Counted from the stretch's first letter, positions 24,109-33,149 are shown. The stretch: 64,000 nucleotides of DNA from Owenweeksia sp965214115 (GCA_965214115.1 CBDCAU010000001.1:186001-250000), one strand, 5' to 3'. The notes: generated from the sequence alone by a model not told the origin. Made by a program: numbers and translations.

Positions 24109-26208
24109 ATGGAAAAGAAACAGGAGGACAAGAAGCAGATGGACAAACTGAAGGAACAGTTTTCCAAAAACAGCAAGGGAAAAAAGGACGGCGACAAAAA
24201 ACCGAACCATCCAAGGCGGTTCAATTTTTATTGGATTTACGCGGCTATTTTCATCGCGTTTATTGGTATTCAAATCTTTAGCGGATTCAACAATAAAAGT
24301 GAGACCACCAACTTTAGCGAATTCACCGAAATGTTGCAAGAAGGCGATGTGGAAAAGGTGAAAATCGTGAATGAAAAAAAGGTGCAAATCTTTATAGAAA
24401 AACAAGCCCTGAAAGAAAAAGACCGCTACAAAAAACTGCGCGAAGACGGCGCGAGCGGCGGAGTTTCGGGCGGCCCCGAATATACGTTTGAAATGCCATT
24501 CGAAGCGTTCAATTCCAATTTAGAAGATTTTTATGAAACCAATCCCGAAGCAAAGGCGGAAAAACCAATCATTACTTATGAAGAACAAAAAGACTATTGG
24601 GGCGACATTTTAGCGTGGACTTTTCCATTCATTTTGATGATAGGAATTTGGATATTTATAATGCGCCGGATGAGCGCCGGCGGCGGCGGGCCGGGCGCGC
24701 AGTTGTTCAACATTGGAAAATCGCGGGCGCAGCTTTTCGATAAAAACACCAACGTAAAAACCACTTTTAAAGACGTGGCCGGCTTGGAAGGGGCGAAAGA
24801 GGAAGTGCAAGAAATCGTATCGTTTTTAAAAGACCCCGAAAAATACACCTCCCTTGGCGGGAAAATTCCGAAGGGCGCGCTGCTGGTAGGCCCGCCGGGA
24901 ACGGGCAAAACGCTTTTGGCGAAAGCCGTGGCCGGCGAGGCCAAAGTTCCTTTCTACTCGCTTTCGGGTTCTGATTTTGTGGAAATGTTTGTGGGCGTGG
25001 GCGCGAGCCGCGTTCGGGACTTATTTAAGCAAGCCAAGGAAAAATCACCCGCCATTATTTTTATAGATGAGATTGACGCCATTGGAAGGGCGCGCGGCAA
25101 AAACGTTGTCAGCGGCGGCAACGACGAACGTGAAAACACTCTGAATCAGCTCCTTACGGAAATGGACGGTTTTGCGACCAACGAACACGTTATCGTAATC
25201 GCGGCCACCAACCGCGCCGATGTGCTCGACCGCGCCTTGATGCGCGCCGGCCGTTTCGACCGTCAGATTTATGTGGATCTGCCGGATTTGAACGAGCGCA
25301 AACAGATTTTTGATGTGCACATTAAACCTTTGAAACTTGCGCCGGGCTTGGACGTGGATTTCCTCGCTCGCCAAACCCCCGGGTTTTCGGGAGCCGACAT
25401 CGCCAATGTGTGCAACGAATCTGCACTGGTAGCAGCGCGCAAGGAGAAAAAAGAAATTGAGCAACAAGACTTTTTGGATGCCGTAGATCGCATCATCGGC
25501 GGGCTGGAAAAGAAAAATAAAATTATTACCGCGCAAGAGAAAAAGACGATTGCGTTTCACGAGGCCGGCCACGCCACGATTAGCTGGGTGCTGGAACACG
25601 CCGCGCCGCTGGTGAAAGTTACGATAGTGCCGCGCGGCCGTTCGCTGGGCGCCGCTTGGTATCTCCCTGAAGAGCGCCAACTAACCAATACGGAACAACT
25701 TCTCGATGAAATGTGTGCCGCCCTGGGTGGTCGCGCGGCGGAGCAGGTCATTTTTGGGAAAATTTCCACGGGCGCGCTGAGCGATTTGGAAAAAGTGACC
25801 AAGCAAGCCCGGGCGATGGTGACCGTTTACGGCCTCAACGAAAAGCTGGGAAACATCACTTATTACGACAGCCAAAACGGCGACGACTATGGTTTTACGA
25901 AACCCTACAGTGAACAGACGGCCCAAACCATCGATGAGGAAATCAGTAAAATTATTGAGGCTCAATATCTTAGAGCCAAAGAATTATTAACAGAACACAA
26001 AGCAGAACTTACCAAGCTGGCGGATTTGCTTCTGGAAAAAGAGGTTATTTTTAAAGAAAATTTGGAGGAAATTTTCGGCAAGCGGGTCTGGGACGAAAAA
26101 AGTGACGCGGCCAAAGAAAAAGCCAAGGCTTCTCAAAATGGAAACGTGGCCGAAGCGCCTGCCGAAAACGATACGGTTAAAGAGCCAGCCGAAGAGCAAA
26201 ATGGATAG
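24109..26208 (+). CDS. ftsH: ATP-dependent zinc metalloprotease FtsH
   Basis: A membrane-anchored AAA+ protease that degrades damaged membrane proteins and some regulators. 699 residues from MEKKQEDKK. After a charged cytoplasmic N-tail come TM1 (about residues 39-58), a periplasmic domain and TM2 (about 163-185, WTFPFILMIGIWIFIM). The AAA module has Walker A GPPGTGKT (261-268), Walker B IIFIDEIDAIGR and the second region RFDRQI; the protease site HEAGH is residues 484-488. The C-terminus is a long charged, Ala/Glu-rich tail. Part of the rsfS-ftsH-LUD-cdsA-psd run. Confidence 0.97.
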   Translation: MEKKQEDKKQMDKLKEQFSKNSKGKKDGDKKPNHPRRFNFYWIYAAIFIAFIGIQIFSGFNNKSETTNFSEFTEMLQEGDVEKVKIVNEKKVQIFIEKQALKEKDRYKKLREDGASGGVSGGPEYTFEMPFEAFNSNLEDFYETNPEAKAEKPIITYEEQKDYWGDILAWTFPFILMIGIWIFIMRRMSAGGGGPGAQLFNIGKSRAQLFDKNTNVKTTFKDVAGLEGAKEEVQEIVSFLKDPEKYTSLGGKIPKGALLVGPPGTGKTLLAKAVAGEAKVPFYSLSGSDFVEMFVGVGASRVRDLFKQAKEKSPAIIFIDEIDAIGRARGKNVVSGGNDERENTLNQLLTEMDGFATNEHVIVIAATNRADVLDRALMRAGRFDRQIYVDLPDLNERKQIFDVHIKPLKLAPGLDVDFLARQTPGFSGADIANVCNESALVAARKEKKEIEQQDFLDAVDRIIGGLEKKNKIITAQEKKTIAFHEAGHATISWVLEHAAPLVKVTIVPRGRSLGAAWYLPEERQLTNTEQLLDEMCAALGGRAAEQVIFGKISTGALSDLEKVTKQARAMVTVYGLNEKLGNITYYDSQNGDDYGFTKPYSEQTAQTIDEEISKIIEAQYLRAKELLTEHKAELTKLADLLLEKEVIFKENLEEIFGKRVWDEKSDAAKEKAKASQNGNVAEAPAENDTVKEPAEEQNG

Positions 26209-26249
26209 AACACTTTGGCTTTCAGTCTGTTCCTTCAATAAACCAAGCG

Positions 26250-26870
26250 ATGGCGGAGAGCAAAAAAAAGCCGGGATTGTTCGGCAAAGTGTTTCAAGTG
26301 TTGAGCGGAAAACCCGCTGAAGAATCAGGCGACGGCAGCCAAAAATCAGTTGATTTTGGACCCGACCAGCGCGAGCCGGTCGATTTGGCTTTCGTGAAAA
26401 ATTTTACGGCGGCGGGCGGCAAATTCCTTTTCTGCGAAAGCGAAAAAGAAGCCCACCACTTTTTGAGGGAAATCGCGGGCGAAACGGGCATCCACCGCAT
26501 TTTTTGTGAAGATGCCAATTCGCGTTCCATTTTGCAACGAGCGGGCATCCGCGATCTTTCCGAAAATCGTCAAACGGCCGACGCCTTCTGCACTCCCTGC
26601 GAATTTCTCGTTTCTTTTACCGGTGGAATTATGCTTTGCGAAAAGCAAATGCGCGGCGTTCCGCTGAAAGATTTGCCCGATATTTTTATCGTTTTGGCGC
26701 GCACCAGTCAAATCGTGAGCAACTTGCGCGCTGCCTTGATGGGCATCCGGCGGAAGTATGACGGGGGAATCCCATCGCACATCACCACCATCAAAGGCCC
26801 TGAGGCCGAGCAAGATGCGAACGTTTGCCGCAAGGAAATTTACCTCCTCCTCATCGAAGACCAATTGTAA
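26250..26870 (+). CDS. LUD-domain (LutC/YkgG-like) protein
   Basis: 206 residues. The LUD fold is seen in VKNFTAAGGKFLFCESEKEA, ADAFCTPCEFLVSFTGGIMLCE, DIFIVLARTSQIVSNLRAAL and the closing TTIKGPEAEQDANVCRKEI. LutC members belong to a lactate oxidase complex, but here lutA and lutB are absent; in Bacteroidota this solitary copy is regularly found between ftsH and cdsA, function unknown. Its stop TAA directly abuts the cdsA ATG. Confidence 0.87.
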   Translation: MAESKKKPGLFGKVFQVLSGKPAEESGDGSQKSVDFGPDQREPVDLAFVKNFTAAGGKFLFCESEKEAHHFLREIAGETGIHRIFCEDANSRSILQRAGIRDLSENRQTADAFCTPCEFLVSFTGGIMLCEKQMRGVPLKDLPDIFIVLARTSQIVSNLRAALMGIRRKYDGGIPSHITTIKGPEAEQDANVCRKEIYLLLIEDQL

Positions 26871-27695
26871 ATGCCCAACGTTGCCGTCCGCATATTGAGT
26901 GGGTTGTTCTACGGAATTATGGTTTTGTGGGCCACTTTCAGCGGGGAATCAGGGCAAATTATCTTGGCTTGTTTCCTCAGCGTGGGCGCGGTTTTGGAGT
27001 GGCTCTGGTTTCAAAAAGACGGGCGGGTTTTCCTCGCCGCTGTCCTCATCAACGCCATTATTTTCCTTTCCATTTTCATTTTTACGGATGCTTTTCTGCT
27101 GTGGCCGCAATTGTTGCAATGGTTGCGCGGGTTGCTTATTTTGTTGATCGCCAGCCTTTTGATAACGCAAGCATTCAGTCACCAAAAGGTTTTGGAGAAA
27201 TTGTTCCATCGCAGTTTCGCGCTTATTTACATTGGTTTCCCAATGTTGCTGCTGCCGATGATGAGCAATTTCAAAGGCGAAAACCAGCCGTGGATGCTGG
27301 GTTCGGTATTCATATTAATATGGTGCAACGACACGTTCGCGTATTTTTTGGGAAAATATTTTGGGAAGCGGAAACTCTTCCCACGCATTTCGCCCAACAA
27401 AACTTGGGAGGGATTTCTGGGCGGCGTCATCGGCACCATCGTGGCTTCCATCGTATTTCACTGGCTTTTCCCGTTCATCACTTGGAGCGGCTGGCTGGGG
27501 CTGGCGTTCGTCGTTTTAATTTTTGGGACGATTGGGGATTTGTTTGAATCGGCCCTGAAACGCGCCTATAATATAAAGGACAGCGGGAAATTCCTGCCTG
27601 GCCACGGCGGCATTTTAGACCGTATCGACAGTTTGCTTTTCGCGCTGCCGATGGCGTATTTTTACCTCCGAATTATCGAAAATTTACAAGTATGA
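26871..27695 (+). CDS. cdsA: Phosphatidate cytidylyltransferase
   Basis: CdsA makes CDP-diacylglycerol from phosphatidate and CTP in the inner membrane. 274 residues with about eight membrane segments; the C-terminal signature is recognisable in ISPNKTWEGFLGG (SPxKTxEG) and FGTIGDLFESALKRAYNIKDSGKFLPGHGGILDRIDS (the S-x-x-K-R-x-x-x-x-K-D-x-x-x-x-x-P-G-H-G-G-x-x-D-R-x-D pattern). Overlaps the psd start by four bases (ATGA), so the two are translationally coupled. Confidence 0.95.
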   Translation: MPNVAVRILSGLFYGIMVLWATFSGESGQIILACFLSVGAVLEWLWFQKDGRVFLAAVLINAIIFLSIFIFTDAFLLWPQLLQWLRGLLILLIASLLITQAFSHQKVLEKLFHRSFALIYIGFPMLLLPMMSNFKGENQPWMLGSVFILIWCNDTFAYFLGKYFGKRKLFPRISPNKTWEGFLGGVIGTIVASIVFHWLFPFITWSGWLGLAFVVLIFGTIGDLFESALKRAYNIKDSGKFLPGHGGILDRIDSLLFALPMAYFYLRIIENLQV

Positions 27696-28351
27696 TTCGC
27701 ATCCATCACGAAGGGCGCAAAATTTTGTTCGGGCTGTTGATTGCGCTCGCCGCCATCAATATTTTGGTGTTTTGGCTCACCGATTTGGAATGGCTGGAAA
27801 TTGCTGTTCTCATTATTTCAATCATCATCTATCTCCTTGTTTTACAGTTCTTTAGAAATCCCAAACGCTTCACCCACCCCGACCCGAAAAAAGTCATCGC
27901 CCCCGCAGATGGCAAAATTGTGACCATCGAAGAAATCGACGAACAGGAATATTTTAAAAAGAAGATGCTGCAAATCAGCATTTTTATGTCGCCGTTGAAC
28001 GTGCACGTCAATCGCTACCCCGTTTCCGGTGTCATCAAATATTCTAAATATCATCCGGGCGCCTTTTTGGTGGCTTGGCATCCCAAATCCAGTTTGCTGA
28101 ACGAACGCACCACGGTTGTCACTCAAATCCCTGACGGCCAAGAAATTATGCACAAGCAAATCGCGGGGGCCGTTGCACGGCGCATTATCAATTATGCCAA
28201 AGAAGGCCTAAAAGTGATGCAAGGCCGCGACTCGGGTTTCATCCGCTTCGGCTCGCGGGTGGATGTGGTTTTGCCCTTGGATTCGAATATTTTGGTGAAG
28301 GTGGGGGACAAGGCGCGGGGCGGGGAACAGGTTTTGGCGGAGTTGAAGTGA
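27692..28351 (+). CDS. psd: Phosphatidylserine decarboxylase family protein
   Basis: Makes phosphatidylethanolamine by a pyruvoyl enzyme. 219 residues: two N-terminal membrane helices (LFGLLIALAAINILVFW and IAVLIISIIIYLLVL), APADGKIVTIEE, the substrate region ISIFMSPLNVHVNRYPVSG, and the self-cleavage site FIRFGSRVDVVLP where the Ser becomes the pyruvoyl group. Short PSD of the type common in Bacteroidota. The start overlaps cdsA (ATGA), consistent with sequential steps in one pathway; a CDP-diacylglycerol--serine transferase is not seen here. Confidence 0.93.
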   Translation: MIRIHHEGRKILFGLLIALAAINILVFWLTDLEWLEIAVLIISIIIYLLVLQFFRNPKRFTHPDPKKVIAPADGKIVTIEEIDEQEYFKKKMLQISIFMSPLNVHVNRYPVSGVIKYSKYHPGAFLVAWHPKSSLLNERTTVVTQIPDGQEIMHKQIAGAVARRIINYAKEGLKVMQGRDSGFIRFGSRVDVVLPLDSNILVKVGDKARGGEQVLAELK

Positions 28352-28437
28352 GCGGCAGGTAATTTTAGTAATTAGGTAATTCAATAGTAATCTATCATAA
28401 TTCAGTAGTAATTTGATTGTGATTTATTCGCGAGAAA

Positions 28438-28466
28438 ACCTGTTAGGTTTCCGACCCTAACAGATC
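28438..28466. repeat. CTGTTAGG...CCTAACAG palindromic repeat
   Basis: CTGTTAGG (28440-28447) and CCTAACAG (28456-28463) form an 8-bp stem. The same words (GGTTAGG...CCTAACAGG) are at 55134-55159. Dispersed intergenic hairpin without T tract. Confidence 0.5.
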
Positions 28467-28522
28467 CAAAAAAAACTCATAATATTTCCATCAAAATTTA
28501 TCTTAATCCAATCCTAAAAAAA

Positions 28523-29086
28523 ATGGGCGTAACCATCCACCTCCAAGCAAAACTAAAATCCGAAAACGATTATCAAAAATTCATTGCAAAAGCGAAAGAA
28601 TTTGCAACTGAATTCTCGTTAAAAAATACTGAGATTGACGAAAAGATTTTCCCGATGTTCCGTCCGGTGAAAGGCCGCGGGGAGGACAATTGGGAAGATT
28701 ATGAAGGCCCAGTAAAAGGCATTTTCATTGGAATGGAAGACCAGTGCGAACCGCTGATAATGCAATTTGATGAGAACTTGGAAATTTGGTGTTTTTGCAA
28801 GACGCAATTTGCCCCGATTGAGCCACATATCCGAGTGGTTCATTTTTTTAGGAAAATTGAACCTTTATTTGAAGAGTTTGAAGTAACCGATGAAGGCGAT
28901 TATTGGGAAACTGGGGATGCCAAACTATTGCAAGAAAAAATTGATTTTTTGGCGGAAAAAATCGCGCAAATCCGAGCGTTGAATCCAAACCCGAAGGGCT
29001 TCCTGAATCTGCCCGACGGGAAAATTATCGACTTCCGGAATCTTGGGGAAGGGGATGAGGATGGGATGGTGATTCATCCGAATTGA
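28523..29086 (+). CDS. Hypothetical protein
   Basis: 187 residues, soluble and acidic, with no signal peptide. MGVTIHLQAKLKSENDYQKFIAKAKEFA suggests an initial beta-alpha unit; the centre reads as a strand-rich domain (KGIFIGMEDQCEPLIMQFDEN, PHIRVVHFFRKIEPLF), and the C-terminus has LPDGKIIDFRNLGEGDEDGM. I do not recognise the family. Codon use and the proper start context suggest it is a genuine gene. It lies alone between psd and the convergent ATPase gene, 15 bases from the latter. Confidence 0.7.
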   Translation: MGVTIHLQAKLKSENDYQKFIAKAKEFATEFSLKNTEIDEKIFPMFRPVKGRGEDNWEDYEGPVKGIFIGMEDQCEPLIMQFDENLEIWCFCKTQFAPIEPHIRVVHFFRKIEPLFEEFEVTDEGDYWETGDAKLLQEKIDFLAEKIAQIRALNPNPKGFLNLPDGKIIDFRNLGEGDEDGMVIHPN

Positions 29087-29101
29087 GAAACTGAGCTTTT
29101 C

Positions 29102-30298
29102 TCAATACAAAAATCCCAACAACCAAATTGGTATTTTTCTCCCAAATCCTTGCTCCACTTCATCTAAAATTAAATAAGAATTTTCGACATCTTTAATTTG
29201 CGAATTTCCCTTGCCTTTTCCACCTATTTCAAAAGCATACTTTTTATCGACTAAAAAATCACCTTTCTCTGCCAAATGAACCGCGTGTTCCGCGTTTTTC
29301 AATTGGTTCGCTACGAAGGTTTCACGTACTGTTCCCACCTCGGGCGGGTTTTGCAATGCGAAAGCCAGATTGGTGTTTTCAAAATAAATCTTATTGGGTT
29401 TTTGCAATCGCGAAATTCCTTTTCTGCTTTTGTTTAAAAAGTTGAGAATCTGCGCATCGCGCAAATGATGAAGGTATTGGGTGGCCGTATTTCGACCAAT
29501 ATTCAGCTTTTGTGCAATCTTGGAAATATTAGGTTCAAAAGGCGCGCTGGAGGCAATCACGCCCAACAGCTTTTTGATTTTGGCGATGTTGGCCGCGCTG
29601 TAATCTTGGACGATAGCCAAGTCGCTTTCCAAAACGGTATTCAGCATCTGCGAAAAGCGTGGAAAAATGGCATTTTCTTTTAGTTTTTTTGTGAAAGGAA
29701 AATAACCGATTTTTAAATATTCCTTAAATAATGGAAGGGGTTGAAATCTATAATTCAAATTTTGAGTAATTTCAGAATGATTTTTCAAAATTTCTTCTAA
29801 AGAAAAAACATCAAAATCTATATTTTTCTGAAAAGAAAGAAATTCACGGAACGACAGTCCTTTCAAATGCCGCACGGCCAGCCGCCGACTCAAATCCGAC
29901 TCGCCACGGTATAAATCCAAAGCGGAGGAACTGGTGAAAATGATTTGCAAATCGGGGTGGCCGTCGTACATCAATTTCAACTCGCGCGACCAGTTGGGGT
30001 ATTTATGCACTTCGTCAATCAGCAAAAGTTTGCCGCCATTTTGGTACCATTCGGCGGCCAAATCAAACAGCGAGTTTTGGTAGAAATGCGGATGGTCAGC
30101 GGTAACGTAGAGGCCTTTTTCTTTTTCGGGAAATTTGTATTTCAAAAATTGCAGAAGCAGTATGGTTTTTCCTACGCCTCGCAAACCTTTGATGCCCAGC
30201 AAACGCTCGTCCTCCGGCAGTTTTTCATATAGATAGCGATGCCATTTGTCATCCGTTTGCCGGAGTAAATTGCTTTGAAATGAAATCAATTCTTCCAT
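29102..30298 (-). CDS. AAA ATPase with DUF4143-type C-terminus
   Basis: 398 residues from the ATG at 30298. Walker A is GLRGVGKT (residues 38-45), Walker B KLLLIDEVHKYP, then an Arg-rich sensor region (FTSSSALDLYRGESDLSRRL). After about residue 240 a winged-helix-like part (SKIAQKLNIGRNTATQYLHHL) and a nuclease-like/DUF4143 end (ENTNLAFALQ...RETFVANQL...DKKYAFEIGG) follow. Such ATPases are frequent single accessory genes in Bacteroidota, of unknown role. Four 33-bp repeat units with inverted arms cover its start codon and promoter region, so it is likely autoregulated. Confidence 0.85.
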   Translation of the reverse strand: MEELISFQSNLLRQTDDKWHRYLYEKLPEDERLLGIKGLRGVGKTILLLQFLKYKFPEKEKGLYVTADHPHFYQNSLFDLAAEWYQNGGKLLLIDEVHKYPNWSRELKLMYDGHPDLQIIFTSSSALDLYRGESDLSRRLAVRHLKGLSFREFLSFQKNIDFDVFSLEEILKNHSEITQNLNYRFQPLPLFKEYLKIGYFPFTKKLKENAIFPRFSQMLNTVLESDLAIVQDYSAANIAKIKKLLGVIASSAPFEPNISKIAQKLNIGRNTATQYLHHLRDAQILNFLNKSRKGISRLQKPNKIYFENTNLAFALQNPPEVGTVRETFVANQLKNAEHAVHLAEKGDFLVDKKYAFEIGGKGKGNSQIKDVENSYLILDEVEQGFGRKIPIWLLGFLY

Positions 30299-30399
30299 AA
30301 AATTGCTTTGAGGCCAAAGCAAAAATAGGGTAAAATTGCTTTGGGTTCAAAGCAAAAGCATAGTAAAATTGACTTGAAGCAAAAGCAATTCATTAAAAT
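30268..30399. repeat. Four 33-bp tandem units with TTGCTTTG...CAAAGCAA arms
   Basis: Unit arms begin at 30270, 30303, 30336 and 30369, exactly 33 bases apart. Units at 30303 and 30336 are perfect (TTGCTTTG-AGGC-CAAAGCAA and TTGCTTTG-GGTT-CAAAGCAA). The outer two are degenerate (GAAATCAA as right arm at 30282; TTGACTTG as left arm at 30369). The first unit lies inside the ATPase coding region and the start codon lies between units 1 and 2. Three helical turns between centres would place bound dimers on one face. Confidence 0.8.
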
Positions 30400-30402
30400 T
30401 CG

Positions 30403-30496
30403 TGTCGCCCCGCTGGGGCTTCTTCAAGATTGCGCCATCAAAAAAACGCCGCCCTTACGGACGGCGCTACAGACATTTCGCCCCGATGGGGCTTCA
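30403..30496 (-). repeat. Three-hairpin dispersed element, copy 3 (inverted)
   Basis: Read on the minus strand: GAAGCCCCATCGGGGCG, AAATGTCTGTAGC, GCCGTCCGTAAGGGCGGC, spacer, GAAGCCCCAGCGGGGCGACA. Same order as copies at 19671 and 22760. Confidence 0.8.
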
Positions 30497-30517
30497 TTCT
30501 TTAGCAATGCAGTAGGG

Positions 30518-31225
30518 TCAGCCCCGATAATTATCCGAGGTTGACAAGTCGGCGAGCCACGTTTTTACGATTTCCATTTGCTCTTCTGGCCCCATCTCCG
30601 AATTATCCAAAACCCGTGCATCCTCCGCCTGTTTCAGCGGACTGTCCACGCGGGTGGAATCTACCAAATCGCGCTGGCGCAGGTTGGCCTCCACTTCTTT
30701 TTTGGAGACCTGAATGTTTTTGGCGAGCAATTCTTCGTAGCGGCGCTGGGTGCGGACGGCTTGCTGGGCGGTCATAAAAATCTTCAAATCCGCATCGGGA
30801 AAAACCACCGTGCCGATGTCGCGGCCGTCCATCACCACGCCGCCTTTTTTGCCCATATCTTTTTGGATTTCAACCAAATGCGAACGCACTTCGGGGATTT
30901 CCGCCACGCGGCTCACTTTCTGCGACACTTCCATTTCGCGGATTTCGTGCTCCACATTTTCACCGTTCAGAAAAATCTCGGAGCGGTTTTCGTCTTTATT
31001 AAAATGAAATTCCAAAGCAATTTTCCCATCGGAAAGCGCCTTCAATAAAGCGTTTTCATCGAGATTTTCAGCGAACAGATTTTCGCGCAAAGCGTACAAA
31101 GTGACCGCGCGATACATCGCGCCGGAATCCACGTAACGGTAGCCCAAATCCTGCGCCAGTTGGCGGGCCAGCGTGCTTTTTCCGGTGGACGAATGGCCAT
31201 CGATGGCGATGGTGAGCGGCTTCAT
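30518..31225 (-). CDS. cmk: Cytidylate kinase
   Basis: Phosphorylates CMP and dCMP. 235 residues: P-loop DGHSSTGKSTLA (residues 9-20), GYRYVDSGAMYRAVT (substrate site, with the D-S-G-A-M-Y-R motif), the NMP insert, then DGRDIGTVVFPDADLKIFMTA and the lid region RQRDLVDSTRVDSPL. Complete. It follows porQ with a four-base overlap, a pairing found in many T9SS-bearing Bacteroidota. Confidence 0.95.
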   Translation of the reverse strand: MKPLTIAIDGHSSTGKSTLARQLAQDLGYRYVDSGAMYRAVTLYALRENLFAENLDENALLKALSDGKIALEFHFNKDENRSEIFLNGENVEHEIREMEVSQKVSRVAEIPEVRSHLVEIQKDMGKKGGVVMDGRDIGTVVFPDADLKIFMTAQQAVRTQRRYEELLAKNIQVSKKEVEANLRQRDLVDSTRVDSPLKQAEDARVLDNSEMGPEEQMEIVKTWLADLSTSDNYRG

Positions 31226-32250
31226 TTTTTCTTTTTGAAGTCGCCAAGGTCGGTAATCAAACTGAAATGGTTGGCGCCGCCCGCCACGTGGTAATTATTG
31301 CGCGAATAATTGATACGGAACTTGCTGATTCTGATACCGATACCAAAGGAAATGCCCGCCGCCGTGCGCCGCGTGTCCAGTTTCAACTCTTGGTTTCTTC
31401 GGAAATTATAACCGATTTGCAGGTTGAAACCTTTGGTCGGCGCCAGTTCCGCGCCGAGAACGACGTGCCGCAAAATGTTGTTCAAAACGCTCGGTTGGTT
31501 CTCCTCGATTTCGCCGGTCAGCTGATTTACAGTGCGATTGGTCGGGTCGTCGTAGCGCACATCCCACGTTTCCAATTGCTCCAACGTGATTTGCCAACGC
31601 AGCGGCAAATGCTCAAATTGGTTGGAAAACCCGAGCTGAATTTCAAAGGGCAGATTTTCGCGCTCCTCATTATAAGGCGTAAACTGCACCCCCACATTTT
31701 TCACCAAAAAGGCGAAGGTCATCCGCTTGGCGGGAATCCGGTAAACGGCGGCCAAATCCAGCGCCATCCCGTTGGATTTCCAGATGTCGTAATTGGATTG
31801 GATGTATTTCAAATTGCCCCCGAAACTCCAGTTGGAATCCAACTGAAAACCGTAGCCGACGGCGAACGCGATGTCTTGCACGGTAAAGGTTCCCGACCGT
31901 ACGCCGAAGGGGTCGGCGCGGTCAAAATCGCCGTAATCCATATAGCGCAAACTGGCGCTCCACGTGCCCTTGGTCTTGGGCAGCGTTTTGGCAAAAGCCA
32001 GCTCGCCGAGCAAAATGTCGCTGGGATAATCGATGAGGCTGGAGGTAAGCTGTCCGCTCACCGTGTCGCTCAAAAGCGCGGGGTTGACCAGCGCAAAGTT
32101 CAAGTCCGGTTCGGGGTTGGCGATGGCGTTGCTGCCCTGCCCCGCCACCCGCGCGGAAGGTGTCAAATTCAAAAACGGGAATACTGATCGGCCACCGATT
32201 TGCGCCGAAAGCGCGCCTGAAAGTAAGAGGAGAAGTAGCGTTTTTTTCAT
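31222..32250 (-). CDS. porQ: Type IX secretion system protein PorQ
   Basis: 342 residues with signal peptide MKKTLLLLLLSGALSAQ. The mature N-terminus IGGRSVFPFLNLTPSARVAG and the rest of the barrel (many glycine/aromatic strands such as GTWSASLRYMDYGDFD, GFNLQIGYNFRRNQEL) match the PorQ family of 14-strand PorV-like outer-membrane barrels that help attach T9SS cargo. T9SS substrates with type A sorting domains occur in this same window. The stop overlaps the cmk start. Assignment is by family pattern. Confidence 0.88.
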   Translation of the reverse strand: MKKTLLLLLLSGALSAQIGGRSVFPFLNLTPSARVAGQGSNAIANPEPDLNFALVNPALLSDTVSGQLTSSLIDYPSDILLGELAFAKTLPKTKGTWSASLRYMDYGDFDRADPFGVRSGTFTVQDIAFAVGYGFQLDSNWSFGGNLKYIQSNYDIWKSNGMALDLAAVYRIPAKRMTFAFLVKNVGVQFTPYNEERENLPFEIQLGFSNQFEHLPLRWQITLEQLETWDVRYDDPTNRTVNQLTGEIEENQPSVLNNILRHVVLGAELAPTKGFNLQIGYNFRRNQELKLDTRRTAAGISFGIGIRISKFRINYSRNNYHVAGGANHFSLITDLGDFKKKK

Positions 32251-32459
32251 CGAATTGCGAAAGTAGGGGATGAAACGAGTTTGGGGGTGGAAAATTTTGT
32301 CGAAAAGCCAATGGGATAATAAGGCAATGTGGCGATTTGCTAATGGGCTAATTTTAGAATTGAATCAAGAAAGAATATGTAAAAACTTCCAACTCTTCCT
32401 CTTAACCAAAATCGTGAAAAGTGGACTTTTTGATGGTGTAAATTATATTCATTTTCGGC

Positions 32460-33149
32460 TTAGGGTTTTACAATTATTTTCATCTTCATCATCATCATTT
32501 CAAATCGCTCCGTTTGCGTTTCAAAGTACAAATTCCCCAAAATCGCTTCTTGTAAAATTTTGCGGTTCAAAATTTTGGTGAATTCATTTTTCAAAAAACC
32601 TAAAACATCCGAGGGTGATTTTTGAAGATTTTTCACCCAATCCGTTCGGTTGTCCAATAAATAAGTGATATCCTCCAAATCAGGACTGGTGCGGGGGTCG
32701 TGGTCGCCACGGCTTTCAAACGCCGAAAATTTGGTGGCCAAAAAATACGGAAAAGGCAAAATCTGAATTTCTTTATTTCCAATAAGAACTTTTTCGGAAC
32801 GCTCAAAGCCTGACGCAAACCAAGGGTTCGCCGGCGCCCAGCCCACCGCGTGGGTGGACATCACATCCACCTGCACATCTTCATACCGGAAGCGGCAAAT
32901 CACATTATCTTCAGCGGTTTGAATGAAATTTTTGGAACCCAAATTTTCGCGAAGATTTTCCAAATTTGTCAAAGAAAAAATTTCCAAAACAATATCGACA
33001 TCCTTGGTGGGGCGCACATCGTCTGCGGCCGGATCGTTGGCATATAAACTTACCACCGCGCCGCCCACAAAAACCACATTTTCCCTGAGATGGCACAGCG
33101 CATTGGCCACTTTCTCCACCGCGCCCAGATTTATTTTCGTGTTTTTCAC
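32460..33149 (-). CDS. Nucleotidyltransferase (AbiEii/type IV toxin-like)
   Basis: 229 residues. The N-terminal part has VFVGGAVVSLYA and RPTKDVDIVLE (GG...D-x-D nucleotidyltransferase core, residues 27-57), followed by DVQVDVMSTHA with a third Asp, and a helical C-terminus (TYLLDNRTDWVKNLQKSP). This is the AbiEii-like branch of the DNA polymerase beta superfamily. Its start overlaps by four bases (ATGA) with the upstream winged-helix gene, the arrangement of AbiE-type toxin-antitoxin operons. Real toxin activity is not shown. Confidence 0.82.
   Translation of the reverse strand: MKNTKINLGAVEKVANALCHLRENVVFVGGAVVSLYANDPAADDVRPTKDVDIVLEIFSLTNLENLRENLGSKNFIQTAEDNVICRFRYEDVQVDVMSTHAVGWAPANPWFASGFERSEKVLIGNKEIQILPFPYFLATKFSAFESRGDHDPRTSPDLEDITYLLDNRTDWVKNLQKSPSDVLGFLKNEFTKILNRKILQEAILGNLYFETQTERFEMMMMKMKIIVKP

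Noticed and set aside
30268..30399. CRISPR-like array from the 33-bp periodic units
   Set aside because: There are no unique spacers: the repeat is one inverted unit every 33 bases and no cas gene is near. It is better explained as operator sites.
32270..32581. Plus-strand frame of 103 codons before the nucleotidyltransferase gene's stop
   Set aside because: It overlaps the nucleotidyltransferase gene and has no signal peptide, domain or start context.
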